Positions 13,079-21,063 of a stretch of DNA of 22,000 nucleotides are shown in pieces. Position 1 is the stretch's first letter. Each line of letters opens with the position of its first letter. This stretch comes from a virus, in the IMG/VR virus record IMGVR_UViG_3300031566_006737, positions 1 to 22,000 of that record. One strand, given 5' to 3'. The position numbers and the translations under genes are program-made. A model generated the notes under the pieces. It worked only from the letters and a program-made list of their open reading frames with translations. It did not search any database and had not been told where the DNA came from.

Positions 13079-14092
13079 ATGGATAAAAAAGCAGAAAAAG
13101 CAATGAGTGACGCGGCTCATGCGAAAACGGACGACGCGGGTAAAACAGGCGGTTCAGAGCCAACTAGCTTTGATGATTTAATCAAAGATAATGCTGTTGA
13201 ACCGGGGGTTTCTGAGCAGCCGGAAGCGGAAGAAACTGCAAGCGAAGCGGAAGAATCCACCGAGGAAGAATCCACCGAGGAAGAATCCACCGAGGAAGAA
13301 TCCACCGAGGAAGAATCCGAAGAAACGCTTACAGATGAGGAACGCGCTCAGCTGAAGAAGACGACGACGGAGCGGATCGAAAAGAAGATCGGGAAGGCCC
13401 ATGCAAAGCAGAAGCAAGCCGAGGAAAGAGCAAGTGCCGCAGAACAGGAGCGCGAAGAACTGGCGGGCCGTGTGGCCGAGCTGGAAACACGCCTTGAGGC
13501 AGTTGATGTTAATGCGGCCGCTGCAGCCAGTGGAGTCAGTGAGCTTTTTCTGATCGAAAACGAGGCGGCGCTTGAAAAGCGCGGCGATGAGCTAACCGCG
13601 TATGTCGATGCTCTGGATGGATGGATTGACGAAAATGAACCGGGTGAAATAATGACACTTGAAGACGGTAAAGAGTTCACCTATGCGGAAGTAAAGGCCA
13701 AGCGCCGGCACTTCAATCGCATGGTTGAGCGTGAATTGCCCAGGGCGCGGAAGATTTTATCCCAGCGCGCGAAAGCAAACGATACCGCCCGAAAATTGTA
13801 TCCCGATCTATTTAAGTCCACTACCGCAGCTCACCAGGAAATGCAGACGCTATTGCGGACGGTTCCGGGCCTTCGTGCCCAGCCTGACGCGCGGCTGCTG
13901 ATTGGCCGGATGATCGAAGGCCGGAAGCTGGAAAAGAAGGCTGCCACCGTCAAAGCTGTTGCAAAACCGAAACCGACTGCACCGAAACCCCCGGACACAG
14001 GATCTCCGGCCGCGCGAGCGACCGGCAGAGAGGCGCTGAAACATGACCCCAATAGAGTTAGAGAAACTGGCTCTTGGGATGATTTAGTATAG
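13079..14092 (+). CDS. probable capsid scaffolding protein
   Basis: The start is ATG 13079 (MDKKAEKAMSDAAHAK), with GAGG upstream; a GTG at 13007 is in frame but has no ribosome binding site. The 337-residue protein has an acidic, disordered N-terminal region with four ESTEE repeats, then a coiled coil (about residues 85-145 from this start) and a helical middle. A basic, proline-rich tail (AKPKPTAPKPPD) ends in a short acidic motif (SWDDLV). Its position directly upstream of the capsid gene and this composition are typical of scaffold proteins, which shape the procapsid and then leave. No protease domain is seen. The assignment rests on position and composition, not on a sequence family. Confidence 0.65.
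   Translation: MDKKAEKAMSDAAHAKTDDAGKTGGSEPTSFDDLIKDNAVEPGVSEQPEAEETASEAEESTEEESTEEESTEEESTEEESEETLTDEERAQLKKTTTERIEKKIGKAHAKQKQAEERASAAEQEREELAGRVAELETRLEAVDVNAAAAASGVSELFLIENEAALEKRGDELTAYVDALDGWIDENEPGEIMTLEDGKEFTYAEVKAKRRHFNRMVERELPRARKILSQRAKANDTARKLYPDLFKSTTAAHQEMQTLLRTVPGLRAQPDARLLIGRMIEGRKLEKKAATVKAVAKPKPTAPKPPDTGSPAARATGREALKHDPNRVRETGSWDDLV
13253..13312 (+). repeat. 15-base tandem repeat x 4 in the scaffold gene
   Basis: Four perfect copies of GAATCCACCGAGGAA encode Glu-Ser-Thr-Glu-Glu. A degenerate fifth copy (GAATCCGAAGAA) follows. Perfect identity at DNA level implies recent slippage expansion, and the frame is preserved. Confidence 0.95.
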
Positions 14093-14142
14093 CGGAAAGT
14101 CCTTTTGACGATCCGCTTAAGGCATACAAATAGGAGATTAAA

Positions 14143-15147
14143 ATGCCAGGAATGTTTGAAGCGGACCAAGCCGTACCTGTTAAGGATTACGGTGAAGAGT
14201 TGTACGTGGTGGAAAGCCATGAAGTACCTAAACTGCGCCTTATGGCCGCAGGCGATCCCATGACTCAAATGCTGCAGGATTGGGAAGCAGAAACCCGCGG
14301 CCGCATTGCCTTTACCGGTGTTGCGGACGGTGCGGACGTGACTGAATACAACAAGCAGGCTCAGTTGCCGTTGGTTGCCTATGGCACCCACCAGCGCGAA
14401 TCCTGGAAGGTAACGAAGGTTGCGGGTAAAACCCCGACGGCCGGCGTGAAGAACCAGGTCAAGCACCAGCGCAAGGAGGCGCTTAAGCGCTTGCGTGAAG
14501 CGATGGAGCGCTCAATCGGCGGAACCCAGGAAATGCAACGCGGTACTGCCGCGGTGGGTTACAACCATCGTGGAGCGTTTGCGTGGATCAATGATGCCCT
14601 GCAATCCGTCCAGACGGTTGATGACAGTCTGAAGACCGCGGCGGGTTGTATCCATACCGGAACCCTGGCGGCTCTCACCGCCGCGGTTTTCGAGGGTATG
14701 GTCCAGGCGGCCGCAACCCAGGTTGGCGCCGCGGTGAATCTGAAAGGATTTGCCGGCCCAGCACTGAAATCCCACATGAGCGATTGGACTCAGAAGCTCA
14801 CTGTAACCAGCACCGAAAATGCGTTGCAGAGTTTCAATATCGCTGCTTCCGAAAAGCGCCTCTTGAAGATGGTCAACACCTTCGAGTTTGACGCTGGAAC
14901 GGTTGAAGTCATGCCGGACTATAATCTGGCGTGTGATCCCACTACAGGCGCAGACACGGTTTACACTCCGTTATCCGGCCTGTTCTTGGAAATGAGCCGG
15001 TGGACCAAGCGCTACATGCAGCAAGTAACCGAGTTCGAGCTGCCGGATCTAGGCGGCGGCCCGCGAGGCTATGCCGACGTGATGTGGATGCTAAAGTGCG
15101 GTCTGCCAGCCGGGCAGTTAGTGGCTTATATCAGCGCCGCAGCGTAA
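14143..15147 (+). CDS. major capsid protein (HK97-fold, DUF5309/SU10-like)
   Basis: A 334-residue protein behind AAATAGGAGATTAAA. The pattern resembles the DUF5309 / SU10-type capsid family: an N-terminal arm, then YNKQAQLPLVAYGTHQRESW, a long helix NQVKHQRKEALKRLREAMER (spine-helix-like) with GAFAWIND after it, and a C-terminal domain with DYNLACDP and LEMSRWTKRYMQQ. It would form the icosahedral shell. The size fits the family. The scaffold-like gene upstream and the beta-rich protein downstream support the call. The family is recognised from pattern memory and could not be searched. Confidence 0.75.
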   Translation: MPGMFEADQAVPVKDYGEELYVVESHEVPKLRLMAAGDPMTQMLQDWEAETRGRIAFTGVADGADVTEYNKQAQLPLVAYGTHQRESWKVTKVAGKTPTAGVKNQVKHQRKEALKRLREAMERSIGGTQEMQRGTAAVGYNHRGAFAWINDALQSVQTVDDSLKTAAGCIHTGTLAALTAAVFEGMVQAAATQVGAAVNLKGFAGPALKSHMSDWTQKLTVTSTENALQSFNIAASEKRLLKMVNTFEFDAGTVEVMPDYNLACDPTTGADTVYTPLSGLFLEMSRWTKRYMQQVTEFELPDLGGGPRGYADVMWMLKCGLPAGQLVAYISAAA

Positions 15148-15218
15148 ACCTTTCGGTTGATGGGTCGGCCGAGTGGCCGGCCCTGACCGATTTTAAAAAA
15201 CCTAAATAGGAGAGTAAA

Positions 15219-15731
15219 ATGCACAAAAAACTGATAATCGGAATGCTGGCGGTGCTGGCATTGGTGGTTTGCACGGTAGATGCGGCCACAACGGTGAACC
15301 CGCAACGGCTCGGAATTGAAGAAATGGCGTCCCACATGGGGGCGAATTTCCTGGTTGAAATCTCGTATGCGGACTTTACGCAAACGGCAACCAACAACAC
15401 CGAGGAATTTACTTGGGACATTGCAGCCGGGCAGGGCTTCACGCTGCTGTACGCCGAGGTGGTGCAGGAATTCGTCGGATCAACAACCAACGGTACCGAT
15501 AACATGGCGGTGATTGTTGGCGATGATGCGGATACCGACCAATTCCTTGTGTCTATGAAAATGGCGACCGAAGAAACGGAGGTGGTCGGTAAATTCGGCA
15601 CAGGCACGGCAGACGGCGTGTTTTATGAAGCCGCGGATACCATTGACTTCCTTTTCACGCCAAATCTCGACCGCGCACCAGCCGCATTTTCCGCAGGGAA
15701 AGTACGCTTTTGGTGTTTTGTCGTTGAGTAG
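15219..15731 (+). CDS. secreted beta-rich virion-module protein
   Basis: A 170-residue protein behind AAATAGGAGAGTAAA, a site close to that of the capsid gene. Residues 1-22 look like a Sec signal peptide: a basic start (HKK), a hydrophobic core (LIIGMLAVLALVVC) and a likely cleavage after VDA. The mature part is beta-rich, acidic and low in lysine, as in cement or decoration proteins. It is followed at once by a strong terminator, so capsid and this protein may be the most highly expressed genes. A signal peptide is unexpected for an intracellularly assembled phage protein. Confidence 0.65.
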   Translation: MHKKLIIGMLAVLALVVCTVDAATTVNPQRLGIEEMASHMGANFLVEISYADFTQTATNNTEEFTWDIAAGQGFTLLYAEVVQEFVGSTTNGTDNMAVIVGDDADTDQFLVSMKMATEETEVVGKFGTGTADGVFYEAADTIDFLFTPNLDRAPAAFSAGKVRFWCFVVE

Positions 15732-15751
15732 TTGACGGTTGCACACAATAG

Positions 15752-15779
15752 AACAAGGGGCAACGGTGCCCCTTGTTTT
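15752..15779 (+). terminator. rho-independent terminator after the capsid genes
   Basis: A perfect 11-bp stem (AACAAGGGGCA paired with TGCCCCTTGTT) encloses a 4-base loop ACGG and runs into TTTT. It lies 20 bases after the stop at 15731. It would end or attenuate transcription from the scaffold/capsid genes before the connector and portal genes. Confidence 0.92.
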
Positions 15780-15791
15780 CCCGTACCCACC

Positions 15792-16163
15792 ATGAATGTA
15801 AAACCCTATACCCTCCAGCAGTTGCGCGCCGCTGAAAAGCGGAACATAGAAGCGGCCAAGCTGCGCGGCACCAGCGCGAAAATAGGCAAAACCGGCCGCA
15901 TGACGCAGCAGATTGACGAAGTGGCCTGGTTTAATGCCGTAAATCAAAACGGCGGCGTGGATGCAAGCGGCAAAACCATCATGGATTGCCCTGAGTATCG
16001 CCGTGACATGGCGAAGCGCCACCCATTTACTGTTGTGGCCGCAGAAGACGCCGGTTCCACCGTCGGACCTTATCTCGGCCAGGCCGCAGAAAATTTCAAA
16101 GCCATTTTCGGAGAGAAGAGCCATTTGGACGGCAAAGTAACTATTCATGCACCAAAGGAGTAA
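15792..16163 (+). CDS. small head-module protein of unknown function
   Basis: The first ATG after the terminator hairpin is 15792, giving 123 residues. The in-frame TTG at 15732 would have to be translated through the hairpin. No Shine-Dalgarno is visible before this ATG, unusual for this window. The N-terminal half is basic and helical (LQQLRAAEKRNIEAAKLRG) and the rest is polar. It sits between capsid and connector genes, so a head-completion role is possible. No family was recognised. Confidence 0.6.
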   Translation: MNVKPYTLQQLRAAEKRNIEAAKLRGTSAKIGKTGRMTQQIDEVAWFNAVNQNGGVDASGKTIMDCPEYRRDMAKRHPFTVVAAEDAGSTVGPYLGQAAENFKAIFGEKSHLDGKVTIHAPKE

Positions 16164-16166
16164 ACT

Positions 16167-16874
16167 ATGTCTTATCCCACTGTTCAGTTTGACAAGGTAT
16201 ATAAAGAGGTGCTACGCGCCACCGGCCGGCCGGAAACCCTTATTGCCTTACTAACCGCCGCCCAGCAGGAGAACATCGCGGAACTCATTAACGAGCAGCT
16301 GGCGGAATTCTTCGAGGAAGGCTTTTGGCCCGGCACCTATGAAACCGAGCAGCGCACCATTGACGCGACCGATAAATACATTCTCAAAGCGGCATCCGGG
16401 GAAACGGTCATTGGACGAATTGAGCCGGAAGAGTGCTTTTTCGCGGATGAACCCCAGCCGGGCAGCCTTAAGGATGTTTTGGGCCTTGTGGAAGACCGCG
16501 GCGACCGGATCGTGTGCTTTGATGAAGATTGCCCCGCGCAGCCGTGGATTCGCTTTCAGATCCCGCCGCCCCAGTTTACCCGCTCGGTTTATTCGGACGC
16601 CACCACCTATGCCCTTGCGCAGTTGACCTATGACGAAACAACGGGCGAATGCTACAAGTCGCTGCAGGCAGCGAACCTTGATCATGCTGTTACTGAAACG
16701 GCGTGGTGGGAGAAGGTAAACTTTCCGGCGTTGGCTGAAACCTACATAAAATGGTCCGCCAGCAGTGAATGGATGAGCATAGACGACGGAAAATATCAGC
16801 AGATGGAACGCGCGAACCGCGTGCTAGATCGCCTGGTTGACAAGCATTTGCCGCGTCTGCAGGTAGGCAGGTAA
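16167..16874 (+). CDS. probable head-tail connector / adaptor protein
   Basis: A 235-residue protein with AAAGGAG upstream. A helical N-terminal part (VYKEVLRATGRPETL, QQENIAELINEQLAEFFEE) is followed by a beta-rich insert. That insert contains a YDETTGECYKSLQAAN...WWEKV segment of the kind seen in phage neck and adaptor proteins. A final helical region follows (LVDKHLPRL). It lies directly upstream of the portal gene, which fits an adaptor that docks below the portal ring. No enzyme motif is visible. The call relies on pattern and position. Confidence 0.6.
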   Translation: MSYPTVQFDKVYKEVLRATGRPETLIALLTAAQQENIAELINEQLAEFFEEGFWPGTYETEQRTIDATDKYILKAASGETVIGRIEPEECFFADEPQPGSLKDVLGLVEDRGDRIVCFDEDCPAQPWIRFQIPPPQFTRSVYSDATTYALAQLTYDETTGECYKSLQAANLDHAVTETAWWEKVNFPALAETYIKWSASSEWMSIDDGKYQQMERANRVLDRLVDKHLPRLQVGR

Positions 16875-16897
16875 CTGAAGCATTATTGGAGCGTACT

Positions 16898-19108
16898 ATG
16901 GAAATTGAAACGATCAAAGGCGATGGCGGCCAGCGCAAAATGCCGGCCCCGACACTGGCAGAACTTAAAGAAGAGGTGGCCGCTTTGGCCGATGCCCAGG
17001 AAAAAGGATCCTTTTACAGCGAGGCGGCCAATGTCCGCTTCTGTATGTGGGAAGGCCAGAGCGACGACGGCCTGATGCACGGCGACCACTATACGGGAGA
17101 GGTAGAACCCTTTGACGGTGCCATTGATTCCCGCGTCCGCGATGTTGACCTGGTTATAAACGACGAAGCAAAGTTGATGGTCGTTGCCGCCATGAAAGCC
17201 CGGCTGACCATTACGGATCCGACCGGCGAAAATGCCGCCGGAGCCGCAAAGATGCAAAGCGCGCTTGAATATTACCTGAAGCGTAAAATCGGCTGGCAGT
17301 GGTTTATAGAACTGAGCCGCTTAGCAAACTTCATGCTGGGCGACAGTCCCGGTATCGGATTTCTGGCGGCTAACTGGGTTACTGAGGAAGCCGTCGGCTA
17401 TGAAGAGCTGACTATGGAAGAGATCCGCCAAATGTTCATTATGGCAAGTCTGCGGCCGGACGAAGGCGAAGCACCGATTGAGGATGAACAGGTGTTGCGC
17501 GCCAGAGTGGAAGAGATCGGGGCCATGTTCACAGAAGCCGTTATGAATCCCGAAACCCCGCCGGATGTGCTGGAGGCCATGATTGCCACGATGTTCCCGG
17601 AACTCAAGCCAGGCCGCTTGAATAAAATGGCTAAAAGCCTCTTGAAACAGGCGCGCGCCGGTTTGGCTAATCCGATTGTGGACTTCCCGAAGAAATATAT
17701 CCGCCGCGACGAGCCGATTGTTCGCGCCGGCCGGCTGGGAGAGGATTATTTCCTGCCGTCTGATGTGCGTGATTTTAAGGAAACTCCCTATTATTTCATG
17801 GTCTATAATCTCACCCGAACCGGCGTTGAGGCCAAGGCCATTGAAGAGGATTGGACGGATGCCTTTAAAACGGCCGTGCTGGGCATTGAGGGCAGCGACG
17901 GGCTGAAGGGCAACTTTGTCTTCCGGCGCTACGGCAAGGACAACCAGGGCCGAATGCGGACCGTTGACGATGATACGGTGGCACACCGGTATCAGGTTAT
18001 TACCGCCGTTTTCAAATCCATAAACGACGACGGCGCGCCGGGAATCTATTATCTGACCTTCCACCCGGAGGTTCCAGATGCCGCGAGCGATATTCACCTG
18101 GTAAACTATAAGCATGGAAACTACCCCGCGGTGGCCTTTGCGCGGGAATATATATCCAATGCGCTCCTGCAAAGCCGGGGCGTGGCGGATGTATGGGGTG
18201 CCCAGCAGAATCAGCGCAAGAAACTGCATGATGCCGGCAGTAATAACGCGCTGCTCGCCGGCGTTCCGCCGGTATTGAGCAAGAACCGCCGCGGTGCAAG
18301 CCGGGCCTGGCTCAAGCCGTTTAAAGAGGTGGCCCTGCGCCGCGACGGGGATCTCAAGTATATGGATCCGCCGAAGTATCCGACACAGATCCGGGACCAG
18401 CTCGAAAGCCTGGCCGTGGACCGGGACACATATTTCGGCCGGCGCAACGAGAAAATTCCAAAGGAAGCCGCCGATTTGTATGAACAATATACGGTACTCG
18501 GATTTATGGGCGGTATTCGTGAAGTGCTGGTCCAGCTCATGCAGCTGATCCAGCAGTTTTCCGATCCCGACACACTAAGTCGGATCTCAGCGCAGAGCGG
18601 CGACCTCATCCGCAGCCGTGAGGAAATCATGGGGCAGTTTGATCTTGATTTGAAATTCAATCCGCGGTGGATGGATACTGAATATTTGGCTGCTTACGGG
18701 GAGATTATAAACGGTTTGGTTGTCACCCTGGACCGCGACAAGACGATTAACACCAGCCCGATTGCCCAGCAGATCCTTTACGCCCTGGATCCCGACTTGG
18801 CGCCGTCTGCCATCCGCGATGAGGGCACGGCCCAAACGGAAGAAGTCCGCGACGAGCAGGACATATTCGTGCGGATCGCCGCCGGCATTGAGCCGGAAAT
18901 GGACGAGGATCCGAATGCCAAGAATTATGCGCTTCGGCTGCAATGGCTTGAGAATCAGCTACAAGTCAGCCCGGCCTGGCAGCAGTGGCCGGAGATCAAC
19001 CAGGAGATTCTGCAATCGCACGTAGCCAACTATCAGCAGATGGTGGCCCAGCAGGAAAATGCGCGGACCGGCCGCAGCGGGGTTGAGAGTGTAACCGGCA
19101 TGGTATAG
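16898..19108 (+). CDS. portal protein
   Basis: A 736-residue protein from ATG 16898, chosen because GGAG at 16888-16891 fits it; a TTG at 16886 is less likely. Near residue 35-75 it has the ANVRFCMWEGQSDDG ... FDGAIDSRVRDVD pattern that I recall from large phage portals. Long helical and wing-like regions follow, then a late LQSRGVADVWGAQQNQRKKLHDAG segment typical of portal stems. The length is close to P22-size portals (about 725). It forms the dodecameric DNA gate and terminase dock. It is encoded downstream of the capsid gene and almost 8.4 kb from the terminase nuclease, which is not the usual order. Confidence 0.82.
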   Translation: MEIETIKGDGGQRKMPAPTLAELKEEVAALADAQEKGSFYSEAANVRFCMWEGQSDDGLMHGDHYTGEVEPFDGAIDSRVRDVDLVINDEAKLMVVAAMKARLTITDPTGENAAGAAKMQSALEYYLKRKIGWQWFIELSRLANFMLGDSPGIGFLAANWVTEEAVGYEELTMEEIRQMFIMASLRPDEGEAPIEDEQVLRARVEEIGAMFTEAVMNPETPPDVLEAMIATMFPELKPGRLNKMAKSLLKQARAGLANPIVDFPKKYIRRDEPIVRAGRLGEDYFLPSDVRDFKETPYYFMVYNLTRTGVEAKAIEEDWTDAFKTAVLGIEGSDGLKGNFVFRRYGKDNQGRMRTVDDDTVAHRYQVITAVFKSINDDGAPGIYYLTFHPEVPDAASDIHLVNYKHGNYPAVAFAREYISNALLQSRGVADVWGAQQNQRKKLHDAGSNNALLAGVPPVLSKNRRGASRAWLKPFKEVALRRDGDLKYMDPPKYPTQIRDQLESLAVDRDTYFGRRNEKIPKEAADLYEQYTVLGFMGGIREVLVQLMQLIQQFSDPDTLSRISAQSGDLIRSREEIMGQFDLDLKFNPRWMDTEYLAAYGEIINGLVVTLDRDKTINTSPIAQQILYALDPDLAPSAIRDEGTAQTEEVRDEQDIFVRIAAGIEPEMDEDPNAKNYALRLQWLENQLQVSPAWQQWPEINQEILQSHVANYQQMVAQQENARTGRSGVESVTGMV

Positions 19109-19119
19109 GAGGGAAAGCT

Positions 19120-21060
19120 GTGAAGAAAATTACAATAGGAATGCTTTTGCTGGCCGGCTGCATGTCGGCCGCGGCCGAGCTTGAAATGTTCACTGAAACC
19201 GGCCCCGGATCCGTCGGCATCATGCGCACGAAGATAAACGCGGGTTTTGCGCAGGTTAATTCAAACAACACAACGCTGCTTGTGAGCGATTATGCCTGGA
19301 TCAGCAACCTGGTCGATCATACCGTTTGGCGCTACTCCACCCCCGGCGATACCAACTCGGCGGTGGAAATTTATGTTAAGCCTAATCTGGATCTCGGTCC
19401 CGAAGGCGCACTGGCCGTGAAACGGGTAATTTCGCCGGATCACTCGGATGATGTACGGGAGTTTATGGTGCTGGTTGCCGAGGGCGGTGCCAACATAGAA
19501 CTGTATGGTCGATCGGCAACAAATTCCCCCGCTTGGACTGACGGCGCGGCAATAGTAGACGCCAGCACGTTCATGGTCCGCGACGATGGAGGCTGGGCGA
19601 ATAAAACCGTGAATTTTCCAAAAGGAAACTCTGATACCGATTCCGCTGTAAACCGGCTGGTGATAAACTCAAATGGTGTTTCGGTCGGATCGTCGAGCGT
19701 GGTGGAGTACCCTTTCCAGGTTAAAAACACGACGTGGGACAATCCTATTGCCCTGTTGGTAGACACCAACGGCAACGTATGGGTTGCCAACACCAGTAAT
19801 CATACCATCTATGCCTACTCGACCCCAGGCGATACCAACTCCGCACTGGAAGTTTATTTGACCCCTACCCTTGATCTGGGTGCGGAGGGATTTTTACAAG
19901 CGCGCAACATTGTTGCAGCTGACCACGACGACGCAACGCGCGAATATCTTGAGCTGGCCGCCGAGGGCGGGGCGCAAGCGCGGTTATATGGTCGTTCCGG
20001 CACCACTCCGACTTCGACTGATGGTTTGATGGTGCTGGATGCCAGCGGCCTTCTTATCCGTGAAGACGGCGGCTGGCTGAACTTTGAAGACGACTACCCG
20101 AAGGGCGCTGCTGCTTCTGATACTGTGACCGTGAGGGTGAAGATAGATGAAACCGGCGCATCGTTTGGTAATACAAATACAGTAACCTACCCCTTTCAGA
20201 TATATGATGATGCTTGGTCCGATCCCTTTGCCCTATTTGTAGACACTAACGGAAATTCCACCGTGGGAGGGGCGCTATCCGCGCCAAGCGCCACCTATTC
20301 ATCTGGAAACAGCGTGCTTAACGCGACCGCATTGGACACCCGTTTCCAGAATGCCTCATCCGGTATATCCATGACACTTCGTACCCGCAAAGACTATCAA
20401 AACCCAGGATTCAAGCGGATCGAAGCAGATGAATCTGTAAGCTGGATGGCTTCCTTATGCCATGATGAAACTCTCACCGTGGCCGGTTACTCGGACACAG
20501 ATGCCAACGGCCTCTATAGCTGGTATGCGGACACCGCGCCCAACGGAAGATACTACCGCCGAACCGCCGGGGGCAAAACGTTTCAGATTTCCGGCGACTA
20601 TTCTGCCAACGACGCCTGTTATCTTGAACGTGTTTTACCAACCCAAGCAAATCTATCTAGTTCCGGCGTTGACACCTACCCTTATGAGGGAACCTACTTT
20701 CCGCCCCGTACCGGCTGGTCCGCCGGCGTGACTGTCACTTATACCGGCAATTTCGATATAAATGCCCGCTGGTACTTCCGCACCCTTAAATCAACCACTG
20801 CGCCCACAGACGACGGCTGGGAAGAGTTTAACGAAGCGGATTTCCTATTAGGGCTGCCCAGCGCCCAGGCGATTGATTATACCCGCTGGAAGTGCGTTCC
20901 GTCTGCTGAATCTGGACTGTCCCAGGACGACGACCTCACCATGTTTTCAGGATACCGGCGCGCCACTTCTCTATGGGAAAAATACGGAATGCGCTGGCAA
21001 TCCTCTTATTACAATTACGTGAAGATGATCCCCGTTGAGGCTCAATCGGAAGGAAATTAA
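19120..21060 (+). CDS. lipoprotein-signal virion surface protein with duplicated domain
   Basis: A 646-residue protein from GTG 19120, with TAGGAGGG upstream overlapping the portal stop. The N-terminus MKKITIGMLLLAGCMSAAAE has a perfect lipobox LAGC, so cleavage before Cys14 and lipidation are predicted. Residues about 71-219 and 232-379 are two copies of one domain: each begins YSTPGDTNSA, contains AEGGA...LYGRS and DGGW, and ends VDTNGN. The C-terminal third (about 380-646) is a different beta-rich region with many aromatics. It resembles a tail fibre, spike or receptor-binding protein by size and position. A lipidated exported phage protein could instead decorate the host envelope. Confidence 0.6.
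   Translation: MKKITIGMLLLAGCMSAAAELEMFTETGPGSVGIMRTKINAGFAQVNSNNTTLLVSDYAWISNLVDHTVWRYSTPGDTNSAVEIYVKPNLDLGPEGALAVKRVISPDHSDDVREFMVLVAEGGANIELYGRSATNSPAWTDGAAIVDASTFMVRDDGGWANKTVNFPKGNSDTDSAVNRLVINSNGVSVGSSSVVEYPFQVKNTTWDNPIALLVDTNGNVWVANTSNHTIYAYSTPGDTNSALEVYLTPTLDLGAEGFLQARNIVAADHDDATREYLELAAEGGAQARLYGRSGTTPTSTDGLMVLDASGLLIREDGGWLNFEDDYPKGAAASDTVTVRVKIDETGASFGNTNTVTYPFQIYDDAWSDPFALFVDTNGNSTVGGALSAPSATYSSGNSVLNATALDTRFQNASSGISMTLRTRKDYQNPGFKRIEADESVSWMASLCHDETLTVAGYSDTDANGLYSWYADTAPNGRYYRRTAGGKTFQISGDYSANDACYLERVLPTQANLSSSGVDTYPYEGTYFPPRTGWSAGVTVTYTGNFDINARWYFRTLKSTTAPTDDGWEEFNEADFLLGLPSAQAIDYTRWKCVPSAESGLSQDDDLTMFSGYRRATSLWEKYGMRWQSSYYNYVKMIPVEAQSEGN
19330..20259 (+). repeat. tandem domain duplication in the surface protein
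   Basis: Two protein-level copies of about 150 residues (coding bases about 19330-19776 and 19813-20259) share RYSTPGDTNSA/AYSTPGDTNSA, LDLG-EG, EGGA, LYGRS, DGGW, YPFQ and VDTNGN in the same order. DNA identity is lower than protein similarity, so the duplication is old. Confidence 0.85.
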
Positions 21061-21063
21061 ACT

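Noticed and set aside
17321-18487. A 388-codon open frame on the minus strand within the portal gene
   Set aside because: It lies wholly antisense to a well-supported gene, has no ribosome binding site, and its translation has no recognisable domain. It is a codon-bias shadow.
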